Shown here: piece by piece, positions 12,273 through 20,685 of the stretch | Numbering within the stretch: position 1 is the first letter of the stretch | Layout: each line of letters starts with the position of its first letter | Assembly (NCBI GenBank): GCA_001919285.1 | Contig: MNHO01000011.1 | Location: forward strand, 1-38,515 | Length of the DNA stretch: 38,515 nucleotides | Source of the DNA: an archaeon 13_1_40CM_2_52_13 | GTDB lineage: Archaea; Thermoproteota; Bathyarchaeia; 40CM-2-53-6 | Reading direction: 5' to 3' | Made by a program: the position numbers and the translations under genes | Notes under the pieces: model-generated | What the model was told of the DNA's origin: nothing | Seen by the model: only the letters and a program-made list of their open reading frames with translations | Databases searched by the model: none

Positions 12273-14594
12273 GTGGGAGGAAAACAGCCCCAGGCGTCCG
12301 TCCTAGCTAAACCGCACCACGGTCTTCCAGCGCCTACGGGCTTCTTCGCGCCATCACTTGTCACAGTCCTCTCACTTCCCCTAGGATTCCTATTCGCGCT
12401 CGGATTTCAGGGGGATACTCTGACCTATGCCATGACCGTCATCAGCTTCGGCCTGCTTACAGCTCTGGATCTCAAGACTGGATTGATGCGGTCCATTCTC
12501 GGTTTCGCAGCCACACTCCTGACGCTGTCCTACATTCTCCAGAACTCAGCCTTCTCCTCCCAGATCTCATCATCGGGACAATTCACTTTCCTCTTCGTTG
12601 CAATGCCACCCGCTGCAGGGGTCTTCCTGTCGACGATTCTCTTCTCGAGGAAGGAACGCTACAGGGTTCCGAAGCAGATGGTCCTGGCGACCCTTGCGAC
12701 AGGCATAGGGCTGGTTGTTGGAGCCTCGAAAAGCACTGGCTCGAACCTGATTGGGTCCTCCCTCTTCTCTGCGTCGTTCTTCATCGGGCTCGGCCTCGCG
12801 GCAAACTCCCTCCAGATGGGTCTTCTATTCTTTCTGGACAAGTTCTGGCAGACCAAGAGATTCTCGATGGCCGTAATGCCTCCAGCGTTCTTCTCGTACA
12901 ATGCAGTGATCGGCTATCTCTACATCACATCTCCTAGTCCAGAACTCGCGTACATCTTCTTCTCTTCCCTAGGGTTCCTGCCAATCCTGGCAGTAGCTGG
13001 GATGGTCGCGTCTGGGTTAGCGGTCAGAATGCTCGGTGCACCTGCGCCCGCGAAAATGTCCCTAGGACCCGCGAAGACCTCCACTCCATCCGTCGCTCCG
13101 CCAAAGATCAGGGTCTCAGGAGACCACTCCATCCGGTTAGGCCATGTCGAGACGATCAAGATAGCGACCGAGTCTGAGGGTAAACCGCGAGACATGGCCA
13201 CGATCGACGCGTCCATTCAGACGCCTGCTGGTAAACGTGACCAGTTGCGGCTCTCCCATGTTTCGGCTGGAAGATACAACGCGGCGTACGCGCCCGGAAG
13301 GCCGGGAAACTACAATGCCCACATTGTTGCAACGAGTAAGACGCATCAGACTTCTAAAGAATCCTTCTCGTTCAGCGTACAGCCCCAACCAGTCACCCAT
13401 CCACCTTCACCGCCAGCCGTACGTCCAGCTCTTCAAGTGTCGCATCCTCTTCCCGTCTCACGTCCAGCTCCTCCGCCAGTCCCCGTTCAGCGTCCTAGTC
13501 CTCCGCCTGTAGTGTCGCTTCCTCCCCCTCCGTCTATTCCATTGCCGAAGACTGGGTTGCCGAGCCTCGACAAGTGGGATCCGAGAGTCTGGGTGAACCA
13601 GGAGATCCACGGCTACAAGGTGGTCGAGCATGTTGCGACGGGTGCGACTGGCTACGTTCTCCGTGCAACTTTTGGGCAGGCGGCGACTGAGATGGCGTTG
13701 AAGATTCCGATCCTGAAGACGACCAGTAGGGTGAGAGGCGTGAATGAGCCGACTACCGGGACGACGACGTTGAACGAGACAATGTCCGAGGCTACGCGGT
13801 TGCTGGAGTTGTCTGGCCAGTCCAAGTACGTGGTCCAGATACGAGGTGTGCTGGTGGATCGATTGAACGTTCAGGAGATCGTCAAAGGGAATATCGCGCT
13901 CTACTATCGGAGCCCACCTGCGATTGTGATGGACTTCATGAAAGGCGGGACGGCGAAGAAGCTGATCGAGGATCCAGCGTATGAGCCGTTGTACTATTCG
14001 GAGAAGTGGGGCGGGATTGTTGTGATGCTGGGCCAGATGATGGCCCAGGCGTTGGACATGGTCCACAAAGCCGGATTCGTCCATCTTGATGTCAAACCGC
14101 AGAATGTTCTGTTCACTTCGAAGCCTCCATTGACTGGACAGGATATGCTTGAACAGATGGTCGCCGGGTCGCTCGTGCCCAAGCTGGCTGACCTAGGCTC
14201 AGCGGTCAAGAGTGGTGGAAAAGTGGTTCAGTTCACTTCGGAGTACGCGCCGGGAGAGCAGGTGCTGGGAGATGAGGCGGCTCCGAGTATGGACGTCTAC
14301 GCTCTCGGAGCAACTTTGTACACTATGCTGACGCGGACGCCAGTCCACTCCAATGCCCTCATCGAGGCGATGAATAATCTGTCGAACAATCCCAGCTCCA
14401 ACAAGGCCGCAAACGATCTCGAGTCCACATGGGAGTCTTTCAGCCCGGACCTGTCGAAGATTGATCAGAAGTTCTCAGCGATAATTCCTACTTTGAAGGA
14501 CATGCTGAACAAGGATCCTGAGCGCAGGCCGGATGCGGAGAAGGTTGCGAACTCGCTTCAGAAGCTCGTGGATAAACATGGCCGCCTAGGATAG
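12273..14594 (+). CDS. Multi-pass membrane Ser/Thr protein kinase with Ig-like domain
   Basis: 773 aa from a GTG. Residues about 24-255 contain roughly eight hydrophobic helices, an even number that puts both ends in the cytoplasm if correct. An Ig-like beta domain follows (about 275-375: IRVSGDHSIRLGHVETIKIA...AGRYNAAYAPGRPGNYNAHIVA), then a proline-rich linker (about 380-425). The kinase domain spans about 445-760: glycine loop ATGATGYV, VAIK-type lysine in MALKIP, catalytic loop HLDVKPQN, metal site DLG in place of DFG, and EYAPGEQ in place of APE. The catalytic Lys, Asp and Asn are intact, so it should be active. It lies divergent to the FHA-PPP-VWA operon. The membrane part resembles no transporter I know and may sense a membrane signal. 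Confidence 0.9.
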   Translation: MGGKQPQASVLAKPHHGLPAPTGFFAPSLVTVLSLPLGFLFALGFQGDTLTYAMTVISFGLLTALDLKTGLMRSILGFAATLLTLSYILQNSAFSSQISSSGQFTFLFVAMPPAAGVFLSTILFSRKERYRVPKQMVLATLATGIGLVVGASKSTGSNLIGSSLFSASFFIGLGLAANSLQMGLLFFLDKFWQTKRFSMAVMPPAFFSYNAVIGYLYITSPSPELAYIFFSSLGFLPILAVAGMVASGLAVRMLGAPAPAKMSLGPAKTSTPSVAPPKIRVSGDHSIRLGHVETIKIATESEGKPRDMATIDASIQTPAGKRDQLRLSHVSAGRYNAAYAPGRPGNYNAHIVATSKTHQTSKESFSFSVQPQPVTHPPSPPAVRPALQVSHPLPVSRPAPPPVPVQRPSPPPVVSLPPPPSIPLPKTGLPSLDKWDPRVWVNQEIHGYKVVEHVATGATGYVLRATFGQAATEMALKIPILKTTSRVRGVNEPTTGTTTLNETMSEATRLLELSGQSKYVVQIRGVLVDRLNVQEIVKGNIALYYRSPPAIVMDFMKGGTAKKLIEDPAYEPLYYSEKWGGIVVMLGQMMAQALDMVHKAGFVHLDVKPQNVLFTSKPPLTGQDMLEQMVAGSLVPKLADLGSAVKSGGKVVQFTSEYAPGEQVLGDEAAPSMDVYALGATLYTMLTRTPVHSNALIEAMNNLSNNPSSNKAANDLESTWESFSPDLSKIDQKFSAIIPTLKDMLNKDPERRPDAEKVANSLQKLVDKHGRLG

Positions 14595-14672
14595 CATTCT
14601 GAGAAAAAAGGATGTGGCTCCCGGCGTTGCGTCGAGTGTTAAATCCGAGAGTCACTACCATACTTTTCCATA

Positions 14673-14695
14673 GACGAATAGTTCGTCTATTCGTC
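14673..14695. repeat. Perfect 9-bp inverted repeat
   Basis: GACGAATAG and CTATTCGTC flank TTCGT, about 80 bp after the kinase stop. There is no T-run behind it on either strand. It could be a transcript-end hairpin or a protein-binding site. The rest of the 14595-14880 gap shows nothing I can identify. Confidence 0.5.
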
Positions 14696-14880
14696 AGGTT
14701 TGAGGGTTCCGGTTTTTACGCAGCTGACTTGGCTGTTCACCTCTCCGCTACTATCCCTCATGGGACAAATAGCATGGGGGACAGCTGACGGGTAGTATGG
14801 CAATGGTCGCATATGAGAATCACGTATACAACTGAACATACACAGAATGAGTACACACACGTGACGCTATCGAATTTGGG

Positions 14881-15261
14881 CTAGGGTTTGAGCGATTGGC
14901 CACACTCATGGCAGTAGTTCTTTCCCCATGAAAGTGTCCCGCATGAAGGACAGTGTAGCCGGATTCCACATTGGCTGCAATACTTTCCACCTGTAGGCTG
15001 GCGGTTCCCACAGGACGGACACGTGTCAAAGAATACTTGCTGAGGGGGGACGAGTAGCAGGAGGCCGCCCGTCGTCATGAAGCCCACAGCCTGACCTGAG
15101 GTCGCCTGCTGTGCTTGAGTCTGGGCGAAAGCGTGACCGTGCAATAGTATCCATTCACCATTTCGTTCTGGACGCTGAAATAGATTTCTGTCCAAGAGTC
15201 GTTGGCCCGAGACGTTTGTACTGTAGCTAGGCAGTTGCTTATTGATCAAATCATTGATCAT
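14881..15261 (-). CDS. Double zinc-ribbon protein
   Basis: 126 aa from the ATG at 15261 whose ATGA overlaps the stop of the upstream membrane-protein gene; the longer ORF of the track would run through that gene. After a ~75-residue N-terminal part (GQAVGFMTTGGLLLLVPPQQVFF, mildly hydrophobic) come two zinc ribbons: CPSCGNRQPTGGKYCSQCG and CPSCGTLSWGKNYCHECG. Such double-zinc-ribbon tails are common in archaeal proteins of unknown function and may bind protein or nucleic acid. The coupling to a four-helix membrane protein suggests the two act together. No specific family was recognised. Confidence 0.7.
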   Translation of the reverse strand: MINDLINKQLPSYSTNVSGQRLLDRNLFQRPERNGEWILLHGHAFAQTQAQQATSGQAVGFMTTGGLLLLVPPQQVFFDTCPSCGNRQPTGGKYCSQCGIRLHCPSCGTLSWGKNYCHECGQSLKP

Positions 15262-15689
15262 GCGCGGGCTATGACTGCGCGGCCGTGCTCTCTTGAGTAC
15301 TGCCGCACGGCCGAGAAACCAAGAATGCCTCCGAAGATGATGAGCACTGGTCCACTGATTAGAGTTAAGATCGCTGCAAGACTCGGCGCGTTGGACGCAG
15401 AGAATATGGGAGAGGTTTGGCCATAGTAGGATAGTATGATGGTCGACAGGCTTGCGATTCCAAGTCCGAGTATTATAGACGGCCATGTTATGCGGCCCTT
15501 CCATTCCTCAAGAATATGGCTAGCGCTCCAGATTACAATGAAACTGGTGAAGAATAGGCTCTCGTATCCGAGATTATAGGTGAAGAACGACGTGCTGCGA
15601 TCGACTACGACAGCCAGGAAGAGCGATGTCATCTGATAGGCTCCTCCTATAACAGAGAATACGAAAGCCGCTGTTGCTCTGTTCGTCAT
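15258..15689 (-). CDS. Hypothetical four-helix membrane protein
   Basis: 143 aa with about four hydrophobic segments: ATAAFVFSVIGGAYQMTSLFLAVVV, LFFTSFIVIWSASHIL, IILGLGIASLSTIILSYYG and LAAILTLISGPVLIIFGGILGF. The C-terminus is short and basic. There are no catalytic motifs. Its stop codon overlaps the start of the zinc-ribbon gene (ATGA), so the two are translated together. Function unknown. Confidence 0.65.
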   Translation of the reverse strand: MTNRATAAFVFSVIGGAYQMTSLFLAVVVDRSTSFFTYNLGYESLFFTSFIVIWSASHILEEWKGRITWPSIILGLGIASLSTIILSYYGQTSPIFSASNAPSLAAILTLISGPVLIIFGGILGFSAVRQYSREHGRAVIARA

Positions 15690-15755
15690 GCTGGCGTTGT
15701 ACGAGTGAAGACTAGTTAACGCTTGACGACCAGATGACTACACCGCCAGGTGGTG

Positions 15756-16142
15756 TCACTTTCTATTGCCCTGTAACCTCTTCGGGGGTGGCTGTCCCTG
15801 CCACTCGACCATATCGGACGGTTTGACTGGGTGAGGGAGGAGGCTCGACGGTTCCCAGTAAGGCATTGTTGGGCTTAGGGTCTCGTGCCGCTCTGTCTGC
15901 TTCTCTTCCGGCTTGATTTGTAGTATCTCGAAGTTTCCGGCTGTGTCGAGGACCCCGTAGCCAGTTAGATGCCTTGAGTAGAGAAATTTGCGGAGTAGGA
16001 ACTTGATTTTCTTGTTGGTGAGTCCAGAGACTTGGAGGATTTTCTTATGCTGGATTATTTGGCCGCTGGACGTGGCAGTCATGAACTCCACTAGGGAGGA
16101 GACTTCGTCGTCTTGAAGGTCGTCAGCTACAACTCTGGTCAT
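15756..16142 (-). CDS. Hypothetical protein, possible winged-helix N-terminus
   Basis: 128 aa. The first half, DEVSSLVEFMTATSSGQIIQHKKILQVSGLTNKKIKFLLRKFLYSRHLTGYGVLDTAGNFEIL, has the helix-helix-helix-wing order of a small DNA-binding winged helix. The second half is Pro- and Gln-rich (about 75-128) and probably disordered. No metal ligands or catalytic residues are visible. It is divergent to the DUF2277 gene. The family is not recognised; a transcription regulator is a reasonable guess. Confidence 0.55.
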   Translation of the reverse strand: MTRVVADDLQDDEVSSLVEFMTATSSGQIIQHKKILQVSGLTNKKIKFLLRKFLYSRHLTGYGVLDTAGNFEILQIKPEEKQTERHETLSPTMPYWEPSSLLPHPVKPSDMVEWQGQPPPKRLQGNRK

Positions 16143-16254
16143 CTAAATCACTCTGTTTGGCCTATCTGGACCGCCCTATTGCAGATACGTTTTACTGTTG
16201 GAGGCTTTCTATAATAGATTCCGCAGAACCACGCGCACTCCTAGGTGTTGAGAA

Positions 16255-16536
16255 ATGTGCAGAAACATTCGACCTTTATTCAACTTTGATCCGCCTGCCA
16301 CCGACGAAGAGATTCGAGCTGCTTCACTGCAGTTCGTAAGAAAAATTAGTGGCTTCAACCAACCGTCAAAGACAAACGAACGCTCATTTACGGCTGCAGT
16401 GGACGAGATCGCACACGCGTCGGCCAGTTTTCTCCGTTCGCTAGAAACGAACGCTAAGCCGAAGAATCGGGAACGAGAAGCCGCCCTACGTAAGGCTCGC
16501 GGCGCCGAGAGATTTCCTTCACGCGCCGGATTCTGA
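16255..16536 (+). CDS. DUF2277 family protein
   Basis: 93 aa. The opening MCRNIRPLFNFDPPATDEEIRAASLQFVRKISGF is diagnostic of DUF2277, a small helical family of unknown function that I know mainly from bacteria, and the NREREAALRKARGAERF tail also fits. The length is normal. The gene ends convergently with the GNAT gene, overlapping it by 18 nt. Presence in an archaeon could reflect transfer from bacteria, but codon use does not look different by eye. CTATAATAG about 40 nt upstream may be its TATA box. Confidence 0.88.
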   Translation: MCRNIRPLFNFDPPATDEEIRAASLQFVRKISGFNQPSKTNERSFTAAVDEIAHASASFLRSLETNAKPKNREREAALRKARGAERFPSRAGF

Positions 16537-17547
16537 GCCGAGAATCTTCTCCATCATTACCCACCCTACCTGTCGCTTGAACCCGAGCTTCGTGTTCACA
16601 GCAAGCATCGGAGCATTGCTCGAATCGTTCCACGTCCTCAAAGTCCTGTAACCGTTCTTCTTTCCGAAATTGATGACCTTCAGCTTCAGCGCGGTTGCAA
16701 TGCCACGCCCCCGATATTCACGTCTGACTCCGGTATCGTCCTGGTTGAGGAGACCGAGTTCCGTGTCGATTCGATGCACGTTGCTCATTCCTACGTAGTT
16801 CGGTCCGTCTTTGGCGATGAAGTAGCCTTCGGGGATCAGTTGCGGGTTCTTGAGCGAGAACGTTTCCCATTGCTCGTATGTTAGAGGCGTGAAATCCGTT
16901 TCGCGAGGCATGTCCGCTTGGATAAGCTGGACGAGTTCGTGGATCTTCCTCAAAGAGTCTTGACCGTCAGGCTGTTCTTCAGCCAGGGTTGTGAAGCTGA
17001 TTCCTGCCTTCAACGCTTTTTCAACGTATCCAGCAAATCTTCCTGTGTCGGCAGTTGTCAGGTCTAAGCGAGACTCCCAGTTCTTGCTCTTCTCGACGAA
17101 TCCTCTTCTCCGAAAGAACTCTATCCGTCGCGGGAGATCCTCTTTACTCATAGTCCAGACGAGTACCGCGTTCAGATGAACGAGTTCATCGTTTAGTCGG
17201 TTGTAGATTGCTCGTCCAATGCCTCTGCACTGCTGCTCAGGCTCTACGAGGATGCCGGCCATGAACTTTCGAGGATGAAACATGTCGGGTAGGTTGAGGA
17301 CTTCGCCGAAGCCGAGTATACGGTCTTGTTCTAGGTCGAGGCACTCGAATCGTCTTAGGATATACTTTGTCCTGTCGAGACTCTCATCGCGGCTACGCCG
17401 TTCGGCAATGCTGATAGGATAATCAGGATAATTCGCATTATAGATCTCAACCAGCCTCGCGTAGTTGCTAGGCTGAAACTCCCTGAACTCGAGGGAGAGA
17501 GTTCTCTGGACGCTCACATCGTGAATAACTTGTAGCTGGTATGTCAA
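16519..17547 (-). CDS. Tandem GNAT-family N-acetyltransferase
   Basis: 342 aa with two GNAT folds. The N-terminal one (about 18-160) has VEPEQQCRGIGRAIYNRL as its acetyl-CoA P-loop and FFRRRGFVEKSK. The C-terminal one (about 165-340) has GVRREYRGRGIATALKLKVINFG and the end phrase WNDSSNAPMLAVNTKLGFKRQVG. Both P-loops look intact. This double-GNAT architecture is widespread in uncharacterised acetyltransferases; the substrate is unknown. The annotated TTG start could be replaced by a GTG ten codons later (17517). The 3' end overlaps the convergent DUF2277 gene. Confidence 0.85.
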   Translation of the reverse strand: MTYQLQVIHDVSVQRTLSLEFREFQPSNYARLVEIYNANYPDYPISIAERRSRDESLDRTKYILRRFECLDLEQDRILGFGEVLNLPDMFHPRKFMAGILVEPEQQCRGIGRAIYNRLNDELVHLNAVLVWTMSKEDLPRRIEFFRRRGFVEKSKNWESRLDLTTADTGRFAGYVEKALKAGISFTTLAEEQPDGQDSLRKIHELVQLIQADMPRETDFTPLTYEQWETFSLKNPQLIPEGYFIAKDGPNYVGMSNVHRIDTELGLLNQDDTGVRREYRGRGIATALKLKVINFGKKNGYRTLRTWNDSSNAPMLAVNTKLGFKRQVGWVMMEKILGSESGA

Positions 17548-17627
17548 GCTTCGCGGATGTCTCCAAAGGGGCGACGGGGTGGGCTGCGAGCGAAACCTCG
17601 TTAAGGTCCACTTGACAACGCGGAGGC

Positions 17628-18230
17628 ATGTCTAATCCGCTACGGGGATCGGGTAGTGAGGCGAGGCTCAGAGGTATGATCAAGAATCGGACACTGATCG
17701 GAGCTCTGGTCGTCTTGGCGGTCGTGGTCGCCGGAGTTGCAGGCTATAGTCTGGGCCACGCTGGTGGTTACGCTTCAGGCTACTCTGATGGATATTCCAA
17801 CGGGAACCCTGACTACAACAAGATACAGGAGAGCATCAAGAGCACGGAGGTCAACTACTATGGCTATCTCCAACTAGTGCTCAGCAAGCTGGCTGTTGAT
17901 TCGCAGAACAAGTCAGCAAAATCGCCTACGGCAGGCTTCGACTCTCTCTACTCGGTGTTCAAGGCAGCTAATGCTTCGTCGAGTGTGTTTGGCCAGAATC
18001 TGACCCTCTGCACTCCCACAGCTAGAGGATACTTCCAGGCGACAGCGACGAATACTGGAAACTCGAATTTTACGAGTCTCTACCAAACGATCTGCTTGTA
18101 CTATCTGAAGCTGGCAAACGACTACACAGGTCCACTGACCTCCTTCACTCTGCAGAATCTAAGCAACGACTTCACGCTCTTGTCCATCAATCTTCTAAAG
18201 ATAGACGATGTCATTCAGAAATATCCCTGA
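17628..18230 (+). CDS. Membrane-anchored hypothetical protein with Gly-Tyr repeats
   Basis: 200 aa. A basic N-terminus precedes one strong helix (LIGALVVLAVVVAGVAGYSLG, about 23-43), followed by YxxGY-type repeats (AGGYASGYSDGYSNG) and a helical outer domain with two cysteines in LTLCTP and TICLYY that may pair. The protein is probably anchored with its C-terminal part outside. A GTTAAGG element about 26 nt upstream of the ATG fits a leaderless promoter; an ATG at codon 17 is an alternative. Function unknown. Confidence 0.6.
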   Translation: MSNPLRGSGSEARLRGMIKNRTLIGALVVLAVVVAGVAGYSLGHAGGYASGYSDGYSNGNPDYNKIQESIKSTEVNYYGYLQLVLSKLAVDSQNKSAKSPTAGFDSLYSVFKAANASSSVFGQNLTLCTPTARGYFQATATNTGNSNFTSLYQTICLYYLKLANDYTGPLTSFTLQNLSNDFTLLSINLLKIDDVIQKYP

Positions 18231-18290
18231 GAGGCAGGGTGCTGGTCTCTGATGGAGTCGGGGTGAGAGCCATCGCGGTAGAGCTCATCT

Positions 18291-18449
18291 CTAGGGGCGA
18301 GGTTGACCTTGGCCTCTCGGCTCAAATGCCGAGGGCTCGGGCGAGGATTCGATGATTTTCTCCAAGAATCTCCGGCCGTGCCATCTATCGCCAGTTAGTG
18401 AGGCCTTAGGAATGAGGATAAGAACTGACTGGCATGATTTGCTTCCCAC
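18291..18449 (-). CDS. Possible small ORF in a 270-bp gap
   Basis: A 52-aa minus-strand frame from a GTG contains QSVLILIPKASLTGDRW and WHGRRFLEKIIESSPEP, which reads like protein, ending in a Pro/Arg-rich tail. It is below the ORF-track length limit. There is no clear Shine-Dalgarno, and it may be a remnant or chance. The surrounding intergenic DNA (18231-18499) shows nothing else. Confidence 0.2.
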   Translation of the reverse strand: MGSKSCQSVLILIPKASLTGDRWHGRRFLEKIIESSPEPSAFEPRGQGQPRP

Positions 18450-18499
18450 GGAAAAGTAATCATAACTATGGACGCTAATTCTGACTGGTTGACTGCATC

Positions 18500-18868
18500 A
18501 TGGAAGACGTGAAAATAATTCTCTCAGTGTCATGGATAGCTGTAATGCTGACCTATCTGTTAGGTGACGTCCTCCGAATTTACCCTGGTGACTTCAAACC
18601 CGGCGAAATAGGAGGCAGACCAGTCACCCAGAATCTGTTGCTGGGAATTGCAATACTGATGGCGGTTCCGATCGTCATGGTCTTTCTCTCCTTGACACTG
18701 AGCTATCAGTTGAATCGCTGGGCAAACATAATCGCAGCCATAGTATTTCTTGGCTTCAATCTCATCGGACTGCCAACGTATCCTTCAGCCTATGACACAT
18801 TTTTCATATTTGTAGGACTCGGGTTAAACGTACCGACTGTCTGGTATGCGTGGCAGTGGCAAGGTTAG
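18500..18868 (+). CDS. Small four-helix membrane protein (DUF6326-like)
   Basis: 122 aa with four hydrophobic segments: ILSVSWIAVMLTYLLGDVL, LLLGIAILMAVPIVMVFLSL, WANIIAAIVFLGFNLIGL and TFFIFVGLGLNVPTVWYAW. The layout, including a loop with PGEIGG between helices 1 and 2, resembles small membrane proteins of the DUF6326 type, though I am not certain of the family. It is followed by an oxidoreductase gene 43 nt downstream, possibly cotranscribed. Confidence 0.6.
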   Translation: MEDVKIILSVSWIAVMLTYLLGDVLRIYPGDFKPGEIGGRPVTQNLLLGIAILMAVPIVMVFLSLTLSYQLNRWANIIAAIVFLGFNLIGLPTYPSAYDTFFIFVGLGLNVPTVWYAWQWQG

Positions 18869-18910
18869 CGTGCAAAGCATCCTTTCGCCAGAAATTAGCT
18901 AAGACTGAAA

Positions 18911-19885
18911 ATGAAAGCGATCGTATGCACAAGATACGGGCCTCCAGAAGTTCTCCAGCTCAGAGATGTCGAGAAACCTATTCCCAAAGACAATGAAGTA
19001 CTCATACGGGTCCACGCAGCAACAGTGACAAAAGGAGACTGTGAACTCCGAAGCCTCGAACTACCACTATTGTGGAAGCTCTTTCTGCGAATCGGATTCG
19101 GGATCCGAGCGCCGAGAAAGAAAATACTGGGACAAGAGCTGGCGGGGGAAATAGAATCAGTAGGCAGCGCTGTTACGCTGTTCAAGAAAGGAGACCAGGT
19201 ATTTGCAAATACCGGCCTTCGTCTCGGTGCTTATGCTGAGTACGATTGTCTGCCTGAGAAAGGGCTGGTCGCGATCAAACCTGCCAACATGAGCTATGAA
19301 GAGGCCGCGGCTGTTCCTGTCGGTGGACTTCACGCACTGCAATATCTTAGAAAAGCGAACGTTCAGACCGGACACAAAGTTCTGATCAATGGGGCCGGTG
19401 GAAGCATAGGCACCGTTGCCGTGCAGCTCGCCAAATATTACGGGGCAGAAGTAACTGGCGTAGACAGTATAGAGAAATTGGACACGCTGAGCTCGATTGG
19501 CGCGGACCATGCGATTGATTATACGCGAGAAGATTTCACTGAGAACGGAGAGAAGTATGATGTTATTTTTGACACGGTAGGGAAGAGTCCCTACTCACGC
19601 AGCATTAGATCCCTGAAGGAGAAAGGAATCTATCTCCTGGGTAACCCTGGGCTGTCGCAGATGATTCGAGCGCCATGGACCTCGAGAAGGAGCAGCAAGA
19701 AAGTAATTGGCCGAATGGAGCCGTACAGGACCGAGGATCTGACTTTCCTCAAAGAGCTCATTGAGGCTGGAGAGATAAGATCTGTAATCGACCGACGCTA
19801 TCCGCTAGAAGAAACTATCGAGGCTCATAGGTACGTTGACACAGGGCAAAAGAGAGGAAATGTGGTCATCACCGTGGGAACGTAA
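18911..19885 (+). CDS. Zinc-independent MDR oxidoreductase (quinone reductase / alcohol dehydrogenase-like)
   Basis: 324 aa. The N-terminal GroES-like domain opens MKAIVCTRYGPPEVLQLRDVEKP and includes GQELAGEIESVGSAV and FKKGDQVFA. The Rossmann domain has VLINGAGGSIGTVAVQLAKYYGAEVTGVDS, a dinucleotide-binding loop, then YDVIFDTVGK; the C-terminus has IEAHRYVDTGQKRGNVVITV. The structural and catalytic zinc cysteines of classical alcohol dehydrogenases are absent, so it belongs to the quinone oxidoreductase/zeta-crystallin-like branch, using NAD(P)H. The substrate cannot be told. The length is typical. Confidence 0.92.
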   Translation: MKAIVCTRYGPPEVLQLRDVEKPIPKDNEVLIRVHAATVTKGDCELRSLELPLLWKLFLRIGFGIRAPRKKILGQELAGEIESVGSAVTLFKKGDQVFANTGLRLGAYAEYDCLPEKGLVAIKPANMSYEEAAAVPVGGLHALQYLRKANVQTGHKVLINGAGGSIGTVAVQLAKYYGAEVTGVDSIEKLDTLSSIGADHAIDYTREDFTENGEKYDVIFDTVGKSPYSRSIRSLKEKGIYLLGNPGLSQMIRAPWTSRRSSKKVIGRMEPYRTEDLTFLKELIEAGEIRSVIDRRYPLEETIEAHRYVDTGQKRGNVVITVGT

Positions 19886-19982
19886 TACCGACAATTCGTA
19901 GCTAAGGAACCAGTCCAAGCAATTACCGGGAAATGCCGGGTCACTGTTTTCTTAAGTATCTGCGGAGATTGGTAGATGTCTC

Positions 19983-20399
19983 ATGGTCGGTTGGGGTTTT
20001 GCGTTCGGCAGAGGAGTCGTCATACTTCTCTGGACGATTGTCTGGGCGATCGTCGCTGGAATCATAGCGGTACTAATCACCGGTGGGACTCTTGCCGCAG
20101 TCATTCGTGATCCGACCGCTGTGGCGTCGAATCCTATAGGCATCCTTGCCGCGTTTTCCCTCGGAATCTTCCTCGCCGTTTTCATCGCGACTATCGGAGT
20201 CTACGCGAGCATCGTGAAGGTGACGGTGGATGGTGCGCTTTCACAGATGGAGAAATCAGGACGAGTGCAGAGCGGGTCCTCCTCGATCGGGTCCCAACCA
20301 ACACTCGCAGCCCCCTCGCTTAGAAAATACTGCCCGAACTGCGGCACAAGCCTCCCGGGCGGGACGGTCAGGTGTCCCAACTGCGGAGCAAGCTTCTGA
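19983..20399 (+). CDS. Membrane protein with C-terminal zinc ribbon
   Basis: 138 aa. Two long hydrophobic helices (about 7-35 and 50-75) are followed by a short linker and a terminal zinc ribbon CPNCGTSLPGGTVRCPNCGASF. The architecture of two helices plus a cytoplasmic zinc ribbon recurs in archaea without known function. It parallels the zinc-ribbon/membrane pair at 14.9-15.7 kb, there split over two genes. The start ATG was chosen because a shorter version would lose the first helix. Confidence 0.7.
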   Translation: MVGWGFAFGRGVVILLWTIVWAIVAGIIAVLITGGTLAAVIRDPTAVASNPIGILAAFSLGIFLAVFIATIGVYASIVKVTVDGALSQMEKSGRVQSGSSSIGSQPTLAAPSLRKYCPNCGTSLPGGTVRCPNCGASF

Positions 20400-20478
20400 G
20401 AATAGCCTGGACCAAATTCTGTGCTATTCCTCTAGTTTCCTCGCTTGCCGAGAGCCCGTGGTTAGTGATATGAGGCGG

Positions 20479-20685
20479 CTACCGCGGCTCTTCCAAAACA
20501 AGCACTGATATCGACGGAGTGACCGCTCCAATCGCAGCTAGAAAAGCTCCAAGGATGACACCTGGCCCGAAGTTTGTTGATCCCACCTGAGCGATCGTCT
20601 GCCCCGTGATGGAAATCGAGAGGTCAAAGACGGCGATAGAAACGCCCGCCATTGCTAGTGCTATTCCTCGGAACGGTTTCAACAA
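20479..20685 (-). CDS. Small two-helix membrane protein
   Basis: 68 aa. Two hydrophobic segments are visible: IALAMAGVSIAVFDLSISITG and GVILGAFLAAIGAVTPSISVLVL. There is no recognised family. A short ORF like this could be chance, but helix spacing and composition look like a genuine small membrane protein, and the antisense strand has no better ORF. Confidence 0.45.
   Translation of the reverse strand: MLKPFRGIALAMAGVSIAVFDLSISITGQTIAQVGSTNFGPGVILGAFLAAIGAVTPSISVLVLEEPR

Noticed and set aside
12107-12364. N-terminal extension of the FHA protein in the ORF track
   Set aside because: Would overlap the divergent kinase gene and its promoter; composition is not protein-like and a good ATG exists at 12106.
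13458-14084. 208-aa minus-strand ORF under the kinase
   Set aside because: Antisense shadow rich in His/Arg/Gln; the kinase motifs on the other strand are decisive.
15262-15504. N-terminal extension of the zinc-ribbon ORF
   Set aside because: Runs antiparallel in frame through the coupled membrane-protein gene; the ATGA overlap at 15258-15261 marks the real start.
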